A program made the position numbers and the translations under genes. From NCBI GenBank assembly GCA_009617715.1, contig VTFK01000325.1:186001-250000 (forward strand): a DNA stretch of 64,000 bases, in the 5' to 3' direction. Numbering within the stretch: the first letter of the stretch is position 1; every line of letters begins with the position of its first letter. This DNA comes from Plectrocnemia conspersa. Taxonomy: Eukaryota > Arthropoda > Insecta > Trichoptera > Polycentropodidae. Under the pieces are notes generated by a model. The model searched no databases and was not told where the DNA came from. It saw only the letters and a list, made by a program, of their open reading frames with translations. Positions 36,766 to 48,089 of this stretch are shown piece after piece.

Positions 36766-37160
36766 CGTATTGTTACGTCATTTCGCCGCCTCCCTATCGG
36801 TTCCGGTTCCGATCGGGACGCCGTTTCCGAAGCTCGTACCCAAAAAACTTGGCATTCCTCCTTCCGCTCGATTCCAGCCGAAAAGCCTTCGCAATAAATA
36901 TGTAAATTTAAAAAAACACCCATCCACCCTAAATTTTCGCCTCGTCACACCAATATTCCTCGCGAGAAGGCGATCATTGTGTATGATTTGCTGCTCGCAT
37001 TGTTTACGGCACTTTTTTGCGGCCCGCGTGCGCCGGCCGTATTTTCATATTCGGACCATAAATCAGGCAACTCGCCCCGGATATACTTATTTCACCGTCC
37101 GGTGCGGCCCGCGGGCTCGGAACCTCGAAGTTTTCGAATAACTTCCGGATGCAGCTTTGG
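36766..37160. promoter_or_regulatory. GC-rich block, candidate regulatory DNA
   Basis: About 390 bp of high G+C with clustered CG dinucleotides (for example GGCCCGCGTGCGCCGGCCG, 37021-37039). Three open frames overlap without similarity to any family. Unique-looking; a conserved noncoding element or CpG-like island is the best guess. Confidence 0.35.
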
Positions 37161-38189
37161 ATAATGTCACTGCAAGTATGTTGTTTTTCTTTTTTTTCAA
37201 ATTTTATTTTCTTAGTACTAAAAGTTTATGGGTATCTTTTGAATAAATTATTTTTTATTTCCTTGTTAATAATACAAATTTATATCATTTTAAATTTAAG
37301 CTTTTAAAAGAAATATTGAGGAATAAGATGTACATTTTTAATAATGATTTTTTTGTGCAAATTCGTTTTACGCTCTAATCAGCTCCAACTCGGAATTTGA
37401 TGAGAGTCAAATATAAAACTCTGCGACGCAAAACTAAATGTTTTATAAACTTCATTTATATTTATTAATTTTGAATGAGCGTTTAAAAAAATAATAATAA
37501 TAATAATTTTAGATTGTCTTATCTATCATATTGTTGTAAACATTGAAATGCACATTTTAAGACATGTGGAGTATATTCTTATTATTTTTATAATATTTTT
37601 AGGGTTTTAAGAATATTTCAGAAGCACTTGAATATCATTCATTGTATTTTCTAATGAATATTTACAATTTTTTACTTATTATTTAATCTTTTAAGTTCAT
37701 GTTTGTGTTGCAAAGTATTAATTATGGTACCGTTATCATTACTAGAACTTTTTAATACATACGTAAACACAATTTAAGAATGCTCATTCAGCGAAATGTA
37801 CTGAAATAATTTCAATAAATAACCGATAAAACCACACGCGTAACTGTAGCATGTTCAAAAAACCATCAAAAATAGTGAAACCACTTTGGTGCATAATTGC
37901 ATGAAACGAACTGGAATAAACCGCAAATTTTCGGTCATCAGATTTAAAAAAAAATATAAACAATGTATATTTTCATTCAACAAGTAGGATTGGGATATTA
38001 TTGTACTTTTAATAAAGTTAAGCAATAGCACAGTATTTTTTAATATTTATATAAAATTAAACTAATGTATATTTACATATATTATATATTGTACCTAATA
38101 GATAAATTATTAATTATTAAATTAAATTTTGCGTATTTCTTTTAGTCAATTTTTTTCTTCTGTGGATTATCTCAGAACTACTATATGAA
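37161..38189. other. AT-rich intron, nothing recognised
   Basis: Over 1 kb of A+T-rich sequence; a short (AAT)n run lies near 37490-37505. Confidence 0.5.
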
Positions 38190-38450
38190 CATACAATTAA
38201 ATACATTTTTTTTGTAAGCCAACATAGCTTGAATTTCTCAGGAATGAGCTTTTTAAGCGAAACAGATAGATAGGGGTTTTATATTTCTATAGTTCGTGTC
38301 ATACCGTTTTGAAAGCTCTTTCTATACCTAACATTAAATAGCCCATACTTTTTTTTTTAAATAAAATTAGCGCATTTTTGCTTCGGCAAAGTTATGATCT
38401 CGTCGAGTGATTTTTGTAAACAACGAACTGTTCTTTTATAATATAAATAA
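38190..38450 (-). pseudogene. Decayed Jockey-type RT relic
   Basis: The plus strand TCATACCGTTTTGAAAGCTC and the following CTCGTCGAGTGATTTTTGTA line up with the antisense copy at 9400-9530. In the minus frame this is the end of the RT fingers and box A ('KAFKTV'). About 250 bp of an old copy, heavily mutated. Confidence 0.6.
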
Positions 38451-38854
38451 ATAACGGAAATAAACTGATTAGAATTTTATGATCCTTATCTGGTGAATTT
38501 TAACAGTTAAATGGCTTAAAAATACTTAAAATATAAGTTCGTGTTGATCTCAGGCTCCTTTAAGTAAATTTCTTATATTAAATATTCGCTTTACAAATAT
38601 TGCTATTTCTATGAATGTAGCAGTTATCTCTAAACAAAATATTCTTGCAATCGCAATGGTAAATACTTTAAGCCATTTTAAATAAACTTATATACCTCCG
38701 TGTTTATTTTTCTATCTTAAATAAATTAAAAAAATAAATGTTATGAAACATATAAATTTTAATGCTGTATTTTTCTACGTTTTTTTATTATTTTTATGTA
38801 CTTAATAAGCTCATTAATTTATGATGAATATAAAATATTTTTTTAATTCAACAG
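38451..38854 (+). other. End of the 15-kb host intron
   Basis: AT-rich. The intron ends in a T-rich tract and TTCAACAG (to 38854), a good acceptor. Confidence 0.5.
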
Positions 38855-38920
38855 GGGCGAGGATACGGCACGGCAGACGGAGGCTACCAGGGTGGAGGAG
38901 GTTCTAGGGGCAGAACGAGG
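38855..38920 (+). CDS. Host microexon: Gly-rich segment of the ADAM-like protein
   Basis: A 66-bp exon between acceptor TTCAACAG and donor GTGAGT. It is exactly 22 codons in phase 0/0, so it follows the exon at 23697-23848 in frame. It encodes 'GRGYGTADGGYQGGGG' and then 'SRGRTR'. The Gly run would be a flexible linker in the propeptide. The basic end could favour proprotein-convertase cleavage, but it lacks a clean Arg-X-Lys/Arg-Arg, so that is speculation. Being a multiple of three, it can be skipped or included without changing frame, which suggests a cassette exon. G+C content is far above its surroundings. Its assignment to the same gene rests on strand, phase and order. Confidence 0.6.
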
Positions 38921-39145
38921 GTGAGTAGAGCAAAAAAAAAGACATTTTTCTTCCGCATTTAACATACGTCGATTCGTTCCGTTGAAAAGAAAAAGACGTA
39001 TTGGATTTTCAAACTTGTGTATGCACGCATATTTATAAACATACATATACAAAATATGTATATTTCGCACTCGGGCTCCGAGAGCTTTTCCCCCTTCGAC
39101 GAAGGTTAAATAAAGTTTGCGAAATATGAACGTTTCTAAAAATTT
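38921..39145 (+). other. Start of the next host intron
   Basis: Begins GTGAGTAG. Nothing else is recognised. Confidence 0.4.
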
Positions 39146-39480
39146 CTACTGGAAATTACTTTCGGAATTCAATTTCCCGTCGTTGAACTCGACCCCCGCT
39201 CTCGCACTCCTCTCCTTCGCCAATATGTACAGGGCCGACACGTGAACGTACGATAACGTATAGCCCAGGGCGTCCGTGAAATCCGTGCAGCTCCTCTCCT
39301 TCCACACCGCTCTTCTTTCCCGACCGGCAGACGGCAAATATTTCACGTGAAATATTTTCACGTGTCGACCGAGCCGTGATCGATTGCCATGAATATCGAC
39401 GAAAACAAGGGACGACACATTTCAATATGTAAATGTATCTGAGGAAAGGAAACGGTCCTTACGCGACGTCACCGCCCACT
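39146..39480. promoter_or_regulatory. GC-moderate block with three CACGTG E-boxes
   Basis: CACGTG occurs at 39239-39244, 39344-39349 and 39359-39364. The second lies in the 12-bp palindrome TTTCACGTGAAA (39341-39352). The last two are 15 bp apart, a spacing that would place bHLH dimers on nearly the same face of the helix. Open minus-strand frames here have no known domain. A bHLH-bound enhancer 230 bp after the microexon is the inference. Confidence 0.4.
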
Positions 39481-39719
39481 TGTGAACTATTTTGAATTTT
39501 CAATTCGAAGTAAAAAATCCGAACTTACACTTGCTTATTTTAGTAGCGAGGTTAGATAAAATAAAAATATACTATAAATTTATATACTGGTCACTGGGTA
39601 TTCCAGGCAATTTTTTCAATGCCCAATTACCAATGTTTCGAAATTAATAATTTAATCTACTTTTAATGTAGTACTAAAATATAAAAACAGAAATTCTGTT
39701 AAATTGTATACATGTTTAT
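39481..39719. other. AT-rich intron
   Basis: Nothing recognised. Confidence 0.4.
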
Positions 39720-40710
39720 TTATTTATATACCTAAAAAACATAGAAAAATATTTACATAATTTACATTAATGGTAAGACCACAATGCGTCCACCAACTGA
39801 GAGTACTTGTTTGAGAATAAATCAATACTATTGGAGTAATCAAATAATATTGTTCTTGAATTCGGTACTTCAAATAGTACTCCATAACTCAAGCGCTACT
39901 AATTAGATTGCACATAAAATGATGCTCTTTCAGATTGTAAATATTCAATAATAGCACCTTAAAAAAGTCATGGAAATCGTATTCCAGCATATCATGAAAA
40001 ATTGTTTTGGAAAGAAAAAATTATTTATATTTCCTTAGATAAATAAATTTAAGAAATTTTATTTTGACTGTTACTATTAGAAATGAGTAAGTCGTTCTCA
40101 ATGGTACTGCGCACCAAGTTTTTTCAAATTTTATTTTAAGATAGTATAAACGAATATTCGACCAATTATTTGTTTAGTTGAAAATCGTGCAATTTAGAAC
40201 CCTAGTCTGGAAGTTGACAAATATTTTTAATTTTAATTTAGAAAATTCTACCGCTTAAAAAATATTTTAATAATTAAACTAAAGCTACGGAAAATTTTAA
40301 TTTAGTAAAGTTTTACATAATACTTGCGTGCCAAACGCGATCGAAAACTTTAGCAATGCCCAAAAACACTGCTCCTGTAGTAATTTTTCTGTCGAAGCTC
40401 GATGTATTATAGTTGATCCGTGACAAATTGAGAACATTTGAACTCAAGTTGCTCATCTGGCAATATATTATTATTTTGAAAATGTTCTAGAACTAAATTT
40501 TAAATTATCTTTTCGTATATTTCATTTGCCACGGGCAGTAAGCTTATTGGTCAATAGCCCGAAGAATGTGTAACGTCCGTACCCGGTTTTCAAATAACTA
40601 TTACGTCAACTTTCTACTTGATTAACATACGAGTAATTTTAATAAAACACATATCAATTCTTAATGGTTTTTTTTAAAGCAAATTTATATCAGCTAAAGA
40701 TATGCCAAAG
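39720..40710 (-). mobile_element. Old antisense CR1-like retrotransposon relic
   Basis: Minus-strand frames read 'PISLLPVANEIYEKII' (near 40545), then 'LVLEHFQNNNILPDEQ', then 'IAKVFD' (near 40350), which is the RT fingers to box A. Further along, near 39780-39810, the minus strand contains GACGCATTGTGG, like the loop-side sequence of the 3' hairpins in the CR1/Kiri-like copies. I read the whole as one decayed element with its 3' end near 39720; the middle is too mutated to follow. Confidence 0.5.
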
Positions 40711-40739
40711 ACACTTTAAAATATAGCGAGAAATAGTTT

Positions 40740-40780
40740 ATTTTATATATATATATATATGTATATGTATATATAAAATG
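40740..40780. repeat. TA microsatellite
   Basis: (TA)n with TATATG interruptions. Confidence 0.7.
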
Positions 40781-40849
40781 TATGTCTTCTGAATTTAAAT
40801 TGATGTCTAAAATTATCTAAATATAATCTTTAGACATATTATTTATTTT

Positions 40850-42185
40850 ATTAATTTATTTAGCTTAATAGCTAATCTTTACATCTAACAAATTTAGTAA
40901 ACATATATAAAAATATATAAAAAATACATAACAGAAAGAAAAAATAAAAATATACAATAATAAAGTCTTAATATTAAAATTTATTTCTATATGTACGAAG
41001 GTGTTTTTTTATTCCATTTATGAAACCCGTTATATTTTTTTGCTGTTTCAGGATTTCTCTTGGAAGACTATTATTATATAAATCAAAACCTCCGTATATA
41101 ATTCCCCTTTAGTGTACTCGTTTTCTTATACTTAATTATTTTCAAGTTCATTATTTCTAGTATTATATTTATGTACATCTTTATTTCTTAATAAATACTT
41201 ATTAAAAAATATTCTGGTAACATATTATTTTCTAACTTATATATAAATACTAAAACATTCATACTCAATATTTCTTGAACATTCAACCATTCTAATCTAT
41301 CAATCATACTTTTACAATTAGTTAATCTATTTTTATTTAAGATTACTCTCATTGCCCTATTTTGTAATTTTGCAACATTTGTTTATCTAATTTATTTAAC
41401 ATATTTAATAGTGTTGCACAATAATTAAAATGGGGCAATATTATACTATTGTAAATTTTTTTTTTTTGTATTTACACTTCATATATTTCTTAATCTAGAT
41501 AATAAACCTATTTTTTTACTAATTTTTTTTAATATGTAATTACAATGTTCTTTAAAATTTAATTTTGTATCAACAATTACTCCTAAGTATTTTATATTAT
41601 CCACTATTTCTATACTAGAGTTATTTATTACTATTTTGGTACTATTATCTAACACATTTTTATAATTAATAAACATACATTTAGTTTTATTCTCATTTAA
41701 TTTAAGTACATTATTCTTTAACCATATTTCTAGTTTTGGTTCAGTTCATTATTTAAATTATTTACAATTTCTTTAATGTTATTCACCTATGCAATACATT
41801 AATGTGTCATTTATAAATAGATGAATTTTACATTTTTATTACGTTATTAACTATATCATTAATATACAAAACAAATAACAATGGTCCCAATTTTAGACCC
41901 TTGTGGTATTTTGAAAGACACTAATTTCTCTTCAGAATATACATTATTTATTTTAACTTTTTTCATTTTTTTTTATATAAGTAAATTATTAAACCATCTT
42001 AAAAGAATATAACTTATACCCCGGTTCTCAAATTTCTTTAACATTATTTTTCTGTCTATTGTTTCGAAGGCTCTCTTGAAATAAAAAACTGCTCCAATGA
42101 TTTTGTTTGTATCCTTAGCCAACAGCCAATCATTTATCACTACTTGTAATGCAGTTTCAGTGGAATGCTTTTCTCTGAATCAAAA
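40850..42185 (-). mobile_element. Antisense CR1-like retrotransposon relic of a distinct family
   Basis: From 42185 downward the minus strand reads 'FREKHSTETALQVVINDWLL', 'GAVFYFKRAFETIDRKIM', 'KVKINNVYSEEKLVSF', 'IPQGSKIG', then 'NIKYLGVIVDTKLNFKEH', and finally 'LYNNSLPREILKQQKN', the C-terminus near 41050. This RT differs from both the Jockey copies and the copy at 21690: 'FETID' replaces 'FDTVW' or 'FDKAN'. It is extremely A+T-rich. The YADD box region is decayed. The element is 5'-truncated in the RT fingers. Confidence 0.75.
41479..41676 (-). pseudogene. RT C-terminal fragment
   Basis: A 65-codon open piece with 'IKYLGVIVDTKLNFKEHCNY' and 'ILKKISKKIGLLSRLRN'. This is the conserved post-catalytic motif of CR1-like reverse transcriptases. 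It belongs to the relic that spans 40850-42185. Confidence 0.75.
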
Positions 42186-42530
42186 ATAAATTAATTAAAA
42201 TAAATTAATAAAGTTTATTCAGTTCTCAGTATGTTGATAAAGTTAATGGCACAATGCGCCGCTTCGTAATTAACAATCAATAATTAATTATTGCTAGGAT
42301 ACAACAGCTACTGTTTAGACACAAAGGGCATAATCGTAATTGATATATGTTGCGCATCCCATGTAACTATCGCATTAGAAGCCGGACAACGCTCTAGCTT
42401 GGTCAAAGGAGTCGCTTCAAGTTGTCGGTAGTTAACGCGATCCTCATTCAAGAGATGCACTGATTGCCTTTGATTCATTTCACATCAGCATTGTTCTTGT
42501 GAATCATAACGTGATTGCGTTGCTATAGTT
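42186..42530. other. Intron, nothing recognised
   Basis: AT-rich at first, then GC-moderate at 42340-42530. No known family. Confidence 0.4.
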
Positions 42531-42730
42531 AGGGATGCACACGATAAAGTGGTTAACAGCACATTCTAGCGATGCAACAATATGTCAACAATATAAATAC
42601 TTAGCATAGCAATGGCTCATAGTATTTTTCCGAGACAACAAGGTATTCAATCGGTTAATGCCGATTAAACTTTTGAGATTACTCGGCCGAGTACTATAAA
42701 ATGCGTTAGTACTCGGCCGAGTGAACTGAC
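42531..42730. repeat. Cluster of palindromes, possible hAT-type transposon end
   Basis: TAGGGATGCACACGATAA near 42530-42547 resembles the ends of some hAT elements. About 105 bp on, AATCGG and CCGATT form an inverted repeat (42650-42667). Then two identical 12-bp palindromes ACTCGGCCGAGT follow at 42681-42692 and 42711-42722. No transposase is present. A non-autonomous hAT element is inference. Confidence 0.4.
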
Positions 42731-43109
42731 TAAAAATAGATACGCTCAATAAATATTATATTAAAATAGTAGAATTTCTTCTAGCAAGAGCAGCGTTTGT
42801 ATTGTCTTTGAAATATAATGCTGACACTCAATAATGTCTTATGATATTTATTATTATTTCATATATGATTTTCCTCTTACTAGATATATTTATAAATCTT
42901 ATTTGTAATACAAAAATATAGTGCGTGTATCTATTAATACTCTTGTCTCTATAGTGCTTTATATTATATAATACACAATATCCTTTCATTCTTTCACGAA
43001 AATAATTAAGTAAAAGTGACTCAGAAGAGATATTGATTTTTCATTTCGTATAAAGGTAGATATATTTATATGGGTGTACTACGTGGAAGTATAACTTATT
43101 TATAAAGCG
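42731..43109. other. AT-rich intron
   Basis: No supported feature. Confidence 0.45.
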
Positions 43110-43440
43110 AGTTATAAGAAGAGAACAGGAAAGTTGTAGGGTCTACTTCCGTTTCCGACGCTCATATGTCGTTGAGTTTTCAGAAGAGTAAAAGAGGTGG
43201 GGAGAGACAGAGAGCTCTAATCAGAATTATTGCCATGGAGGGCGTATGTCAATCCTACATCAACTAAACACAATGATCCTACGACGTGAAAGGGCTCATT
43301 GTGTCACGGCAAGGTTTAAGTGTATGACAGGAAATTACACTTAACCCATTTCCAAAGAATTCCCGGCATATTTCAAAAGATAAAAGGGAGGCACGATGGC
43401 TCAGGTCGGCGCAAGGTCGCGCCAATCAAGAAACGTACAT
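43110..43440. other. GC-moderate block with 9-bp inverted repeat
   Basis: ACACAATGA (43268-43276) and TCATTGTGT (43296-43304) are exact complements around a 19-nt loop. The block is otherwise without known features. Confidence 0.35.
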
Positions 43441-44745
43441 TTTTTCGCGAGGGTTGTTTCAATTTGTATTTATCTCAAATTAATATTTGAAAGTAAAGTA
43501 AATATAAAGATAAAACGTTGTAAGGTAATAGAAAAGTCGCTTGTTTGCTATTTTCCAATGATATAAATCTGTAACACACTGTTCTATTTATATGATACAT
43601 ATCTGATGTAATATTTCCTTTGACGATACAAGTAAATACAAATATAAATTTCAATGAGCTGTGACAAACAGTCCAATACAAAGTCGCACAAAGCGTAGGA
43701 TGGTAGATGTTGAGAATAAATATTTTATATTCAAAAAGAATGGAATAGATAAGAGTCAAAAATATTAAACTGAAATTTGGTTGGGTTACGTTAAATTAGT
43801 TGAGCTATTCAGGATTGGGTTACTTCACGTTAGGATTATTTCATAAATCGCAAAAATATTTTCTGATTTTTTTAATTTATAAGAGAATGTTTTACCTTTA
43901 AAGGGTTCCAAATTAAAAAATGTGGCAATAGATTAATAAAACGGAACGCGTTTTTGTTCTATAACTGAGCATCTTAACGACGACCGTTCGCCAAACAAGA
44001 TAAAGATGTTTCTTGGAACGACTTTTTGACTTTTCTTAGCACTTATTTGTAACTGCTTTTCGATAAAATAGGATAGCGTAATTTAAGCCTTTTTTTAAAT
44101 ATACATATATTATTGAAATTGACTTATCTAAATTTGTAAACGGTTACTAGAAACCATTTTTTTTTCATTCGCTGTGAATATTAGACGCCATTGTTTTGTG
44201 TCGTTGGTTAAAGCAAAAAGAAGAGCGCATGTTTCTGTAGCCCTTGACTCGTCGGGCCATTAAAGACTTTTTAGCAGGTCAATACTGCAGTGAGCTACCA
44301 TTTTCTGACTTTTTAGAGATTAATTTACGGAACAAGGTCCTTCTAAGATGTTAAGCTAGAAATCTGCGCCATTTTAAGACAAGTCACTGAGTGTCTGTGC
44401 CCCCGGATAATGTGCTCCGTATTTTCAATGACGTCTTTTATTTGTGTTTAACCAGCGTTTTTTTTCGTGTGCTATAAAATAATAAATAGGTATACTTAAA
44501 TAAAAATAACTTAAATTGCTTAAGATTCTCACATGCTTCTATGTAAAATATTATTTTGTTTTCAATATTTTTTTCTTAAAAGTTTTTATTGCTATAGTGA
44601 TAATTTGCTTTCTTTATATCGTTAATAATTTTGTCTCGTAATGTTAATAATATTTATTCTACATCAGCATTTGCAAAGAAATGATATCTATTAAATGAAT
44701 TTAAATATATTAAAATTCATAAATAGACCCACCCTGACTTACCGT
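43441..44745. other. Intron, nothing recognised
   Basis: AT-rich with a GC-moderate patch near 44180-44440. The minus-strand open frame 43475-43759 has no domain. Confidence 0.45.
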
Positions 44746-45070
44746 TTGCTCCGGAGCATTGATGCACAGAATCGTTGCTCGTGATACAATTAAATATTCA
44801 TTGACTCTTCTTTGTTCGCAACCGTGTCCGCCGCCGCGTAATCATATGATGAGATTAGCCGACTCACTGACAAAAATCGTTCAAATCCTCTCCAGGCCAG
44901 GGTCGATTCGTAGCATTTCTCTAAATTCCGAAATACAGAACACAGGCGGCAGGGGTGGAGGTCGTGATCGGGGCGGAATGGCAAGGGTTGCAACAGCGTA
45001 GCGCTACAAAGGCTCGCCGCCTAATTGGCATCCCCGTTCGACATTCGGATTCGAATGGAATTACAGATTT
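44746..45070. promoter_or_regulatory. GC-moderate block, candidate regulatory DNA
   Basis: Balanced sequence with CCGCCGCG and a GGCGGCAGGGGTGGAGG stretch (44945-44961). The minus strand has a donor-like CGGTAAGTCAGG near 44735-44746, but no exon could be built on it. Open frames match no family. Confidence 0.3.
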
Positions 45071-45384
45071 TATCTAGGAAATGAATAGACACTGGCACTT
45101 ACGCGCCGTACATATATATATACAGATAGTAACGCGCAAAAGTATAGCTAGCTCTGCTTCAATGTATTTTTTTCAGTTAAATTGTTTTTTACAATGTAAT
45201 TTAATTACAGCCAATTACTTAGATCTGCTTTTTAGATACTTTTCATTGATCAATATATACATGGCAGTTTTTTTGATTAATTTTTTTTCTAATTATATAC
45301 TATTAAAATTAATTGCAGGTTATTTTTTATTCCTTTTAAGATATAAGTAAAAAGTATTTTTTTATTAACAATAAAGATTTGTGA
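45071..45384. other. AT-rich intron
   Basis: Open frame 45081-45350 is hydrophobic through A+T bias only. Confidence 0.4.
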
Positions 45385-46580
45385 AATATCTTTAATCATT
45401 CTCGGCCGGTTTTGTTGGACCAACTGCATTGTTTTCGTCACGCTCATTTCACTGTTACTAACTTTCTGTATCAATAAAACAGTGACAAAATCTCTTGATG
45501 CGGTAATACATGTAGACATCGTATATATAAATTTTAAGACAGCTTTTGACAAAGTTTGTTATGAGATATTGGTCTAAATTCATTGATTAAGATTAGTTAA
45601 CAATATTTTTGAGTTATTTAAGGGATCATAAATAGTTTGTAACTTAAGGCAGCCGATTGTCGAGAAAGTATTTTACTCTTTCGGTGGTTTTACAAGGGTC
45701 CAACATGAGCCCTCTGCTCTTCACGTTATTTAATAACGTTAATACAGCAGTTAAGATGATTTTAAATTTCTTATGTGCATATGATCTTTAAGATGCATTT
45801 CAGACTTCTTTTCTCTAAATCTAAAGAATGATTTTGATTATTAATGCAGATAGGCTTCCGTTAAACTTCTGCCTATTGGCGCCCTAAAGTACATATTTTA
45901 TTTAATATTTTCTCGATGTTGATTGCCATCAGATAATTTTTACGTTTTCGATAGAGAAACTTTTACTAAAGATTTTAAAAGCAACTAGGGTGCTTTCCAC
46001 GTGTAAACAACGTCTCAAAAACTCTTTAAGATGCTCGGCTTTGTTATGAGAAATGCGTTTCACTTTAACGCTCCGTCAGTTACTTGTGTATATTTGTAAA
46101 TAACGCTCCATCAGTTACTTCTTGAATTGGGATATATTATTTGAAACTCCCGAATAACAAAATACTTTCTTTCAATCGAAAAATTTCAGATTGGTTTTTG
46201 ATATATATTTTCAAAACAATATTTTGATATTATCCATTTTTGTATCCCAGCGCTTTTTTTTTAGGAGCGGTAAGACACGAGCTCTCACCAAAATTAATAT
46301 GTCTCTATGAATTTCTTTAAGCTACTGGAGTGCTAACAATTTAATAATTCTCACGGGACTTCAGTTTTAGGTATCGAAATGTTTTTAAGAATCACGAGTG
46401 CGTCCTCTTTTGATGACTGTTAGAGCCAGGACGACCGTTATGGCTGTCGCCATCTGGCTCCTTAATATGCTGGTATTTTACATTGATCTATTTAATTTTG
46501 TGTATTTTTTTCATATTTTTTTTTGTCTATTGTAGTAATACAGTATTGTTTTTTTTTACTGTTTTTAATAAATAAATAGT
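45385..46580 (+). mobile_element. CR1/Kiri-like retrotransposon relic
   Basis: Follows the copies at 2855 and 21690 block by block. These are the fingers/box A segment (GTAGACATCGTATATATAAA near 45512), a decayed box B near 45690, AAGATGCTCGGCTTTGTTATG at 46028-46048, shared with the first copy, and the 3' UTR around 46230-46500. Numerous stops and frameshifts leave no open frame. The terminal hairpin is not clear; an ATAAATAAATAG tail ends near 46580. Old insertion on the host strand. Confidence 0.75.
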
Positions 46581-46784
46581 GTTAAATCTGTGACGCAAAT
46601 ATCATAAATTATGGTTCCATAAACATGTTTTTGTATAAAAACTATATATAATATATAGACAAACTTCTATAAAATTTACTATTACCTTATTTTTTATCTT
46701 TATTATTTAAATCTGAGGTTAGTTTGTTGTTTAACTCTTTCCATATAAATTAAAAATTATATATAAACACAAATTGAGGCATAT
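46581..46784. other. AT-rich intron
   Basis: Nothing recognised. Confidence 0.4.
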
Positions 46785-47140
46785 CGGCCATAAGATCGCA
46801 TAATACGGTCCGATCCCTCACTCTTCCCTCTCAAGTTGTCCGCTCTGCGGGTTTCCTCGAGAAAACTCTCTCACCACTCTCGGATGCTGCATTATTTACC
46901 AAGTCGGTAATCTAAATAACAATGGCGACAAAGAAATTCGATTAAGCCGACAGTCGAAAACCGGACGGGAAAATCGCTCCCCGTTTACATGGGAAGCTGG
47001 GGAAAGCAGTGGAGGGAGAGACGAGATTTTGATTTGCTTCCATTATCTCCGGCTGGAGTTTGGCGAATGAAAACGTCGTGAGACCTTCATAATCCAAAGC
47101 CATCAGAACCTCAACGGCATATGGCACCAGATCGAGACTC
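46785..47140. other. GC-moderate intronic block
   Basis: Balanced composition upstream of the Jockey insertion; minus-strand frame 46942-47127 shows no domain. Confidence 0.3.
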
Positions 47141-47498
47141 TGAGATGAAATACATTACGTACGAAGACAGATGGGACTAAGAACACTTTGTGTGTGACGA
47201 ATGTCTATAAAATTATAGTAAAATAATGCATCGATACTTTTATATTAAATAATTTATTAAAAAGCAAGTTATTTTATACATATAATAATATGTAAATACA
47301 ACCTTTAAATTCTGATCTCGAACGTCAAGGACTTAGCGTCGTCAAGGTGACGGCAATGAAGACCAAGACCGAGAAACAAGGGGAGACTCCAGGCTCTACC
47401 TTGTCCAGTTTCCGGCTAATACAACAACGAGCACTATAAGAAGCATCCGGTACGTTTGCTTCACCAAGGCCACGCTTGAAAAGTACAAGCGTAATAAG

Positions 47499-48089
47499 TT
47501 GCATTTAACGCAATGTTTCAGGTGTCAACAATTCGGCCACGCTGCAAGAAATTGTCAACGAGCTCCCAGGTGCGTCAAATGCCCCGGAAACCACGCCACG
47601 AACGAGTGCTCTAAGAAGGACCGAGAAGCACCCGCCATCTGCACTGGTTGTGGAGGAGACCATCCGGCCAATTTTAAGGACTGCCCTCGTAGGTTAGAAT
47701 ACCTACAGAAAACTCAGAAGAGACAACAGAGACCGACTCCCACTGTTCGCTCGTCGCAGCCGAACAACATATTCAACCTCGAGCAAGCGCAATTTCCTGC
47801 ACTGAAACCAACGAAACCAGCGTTGGTAAAAACCTCAACCACCCCAGCAGTGATCTCATCAGCCACTTCATGGAACGCCCAGGTTGGCGCCGCACCAGCA
47901 CCAATAAACAAGGCGCCACAACGTCCCCAAACCAGGCAGCCTGAGGAGCCCCTCTCAGACACAATGCCAACTTCAGAGCTACGCAGGATGTTGCTCGTCC
48001 TTCAAGAAATCAGGACCAAGGCTGGAAAGTGTGCCAGCAAAATGGAGATCGCCTTGATGATGGTCGAATATCTCGATGTGCTCTTCTAA
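47499..48089 (+). pseudogene. Jockey ORF1 (gag-like) C-terminal part with three zinc knuckles
   Basis: The open frame extends upstream in phase to about 47478 before a stop; the methionine-less beginning shows it is a truncated gene. Three zinc knuckles follow in a row: 'CFRCQQFGHAARNC' (CX2CX4HX4C), 'CVKCPGNHATNEC' and 'CTGCGGDHPANFKDC'. A Pro/Gln/Thr-rich tail with 'QAQFPAL' comes after. In the family this protein binds element RNA in a particle and helps target it to DNA. It ends at TAA 48087-48089 and overlaps the ORF2 ATG at 48076 by 14 bp, the usual Jockey arrangement for termination-reinitiation. Confidence 0.85.

Noticed and set aside
36740..37141. 133-codon open frame in a GC-rich block
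   Set aside because: No recognisable family, and two other frames are open across the same bases.
39146..39425. Two minus-strand open frames of about 90 codons
   Set aside because: Frames overlap each other and match no protein family; the block is better explained as noncoding with E-boxes.
44735..44746. Minus-strand splice-donor-like GGTAAGTCAGG
   Set aside because: No acceptor or coding frame forms an exon with it.
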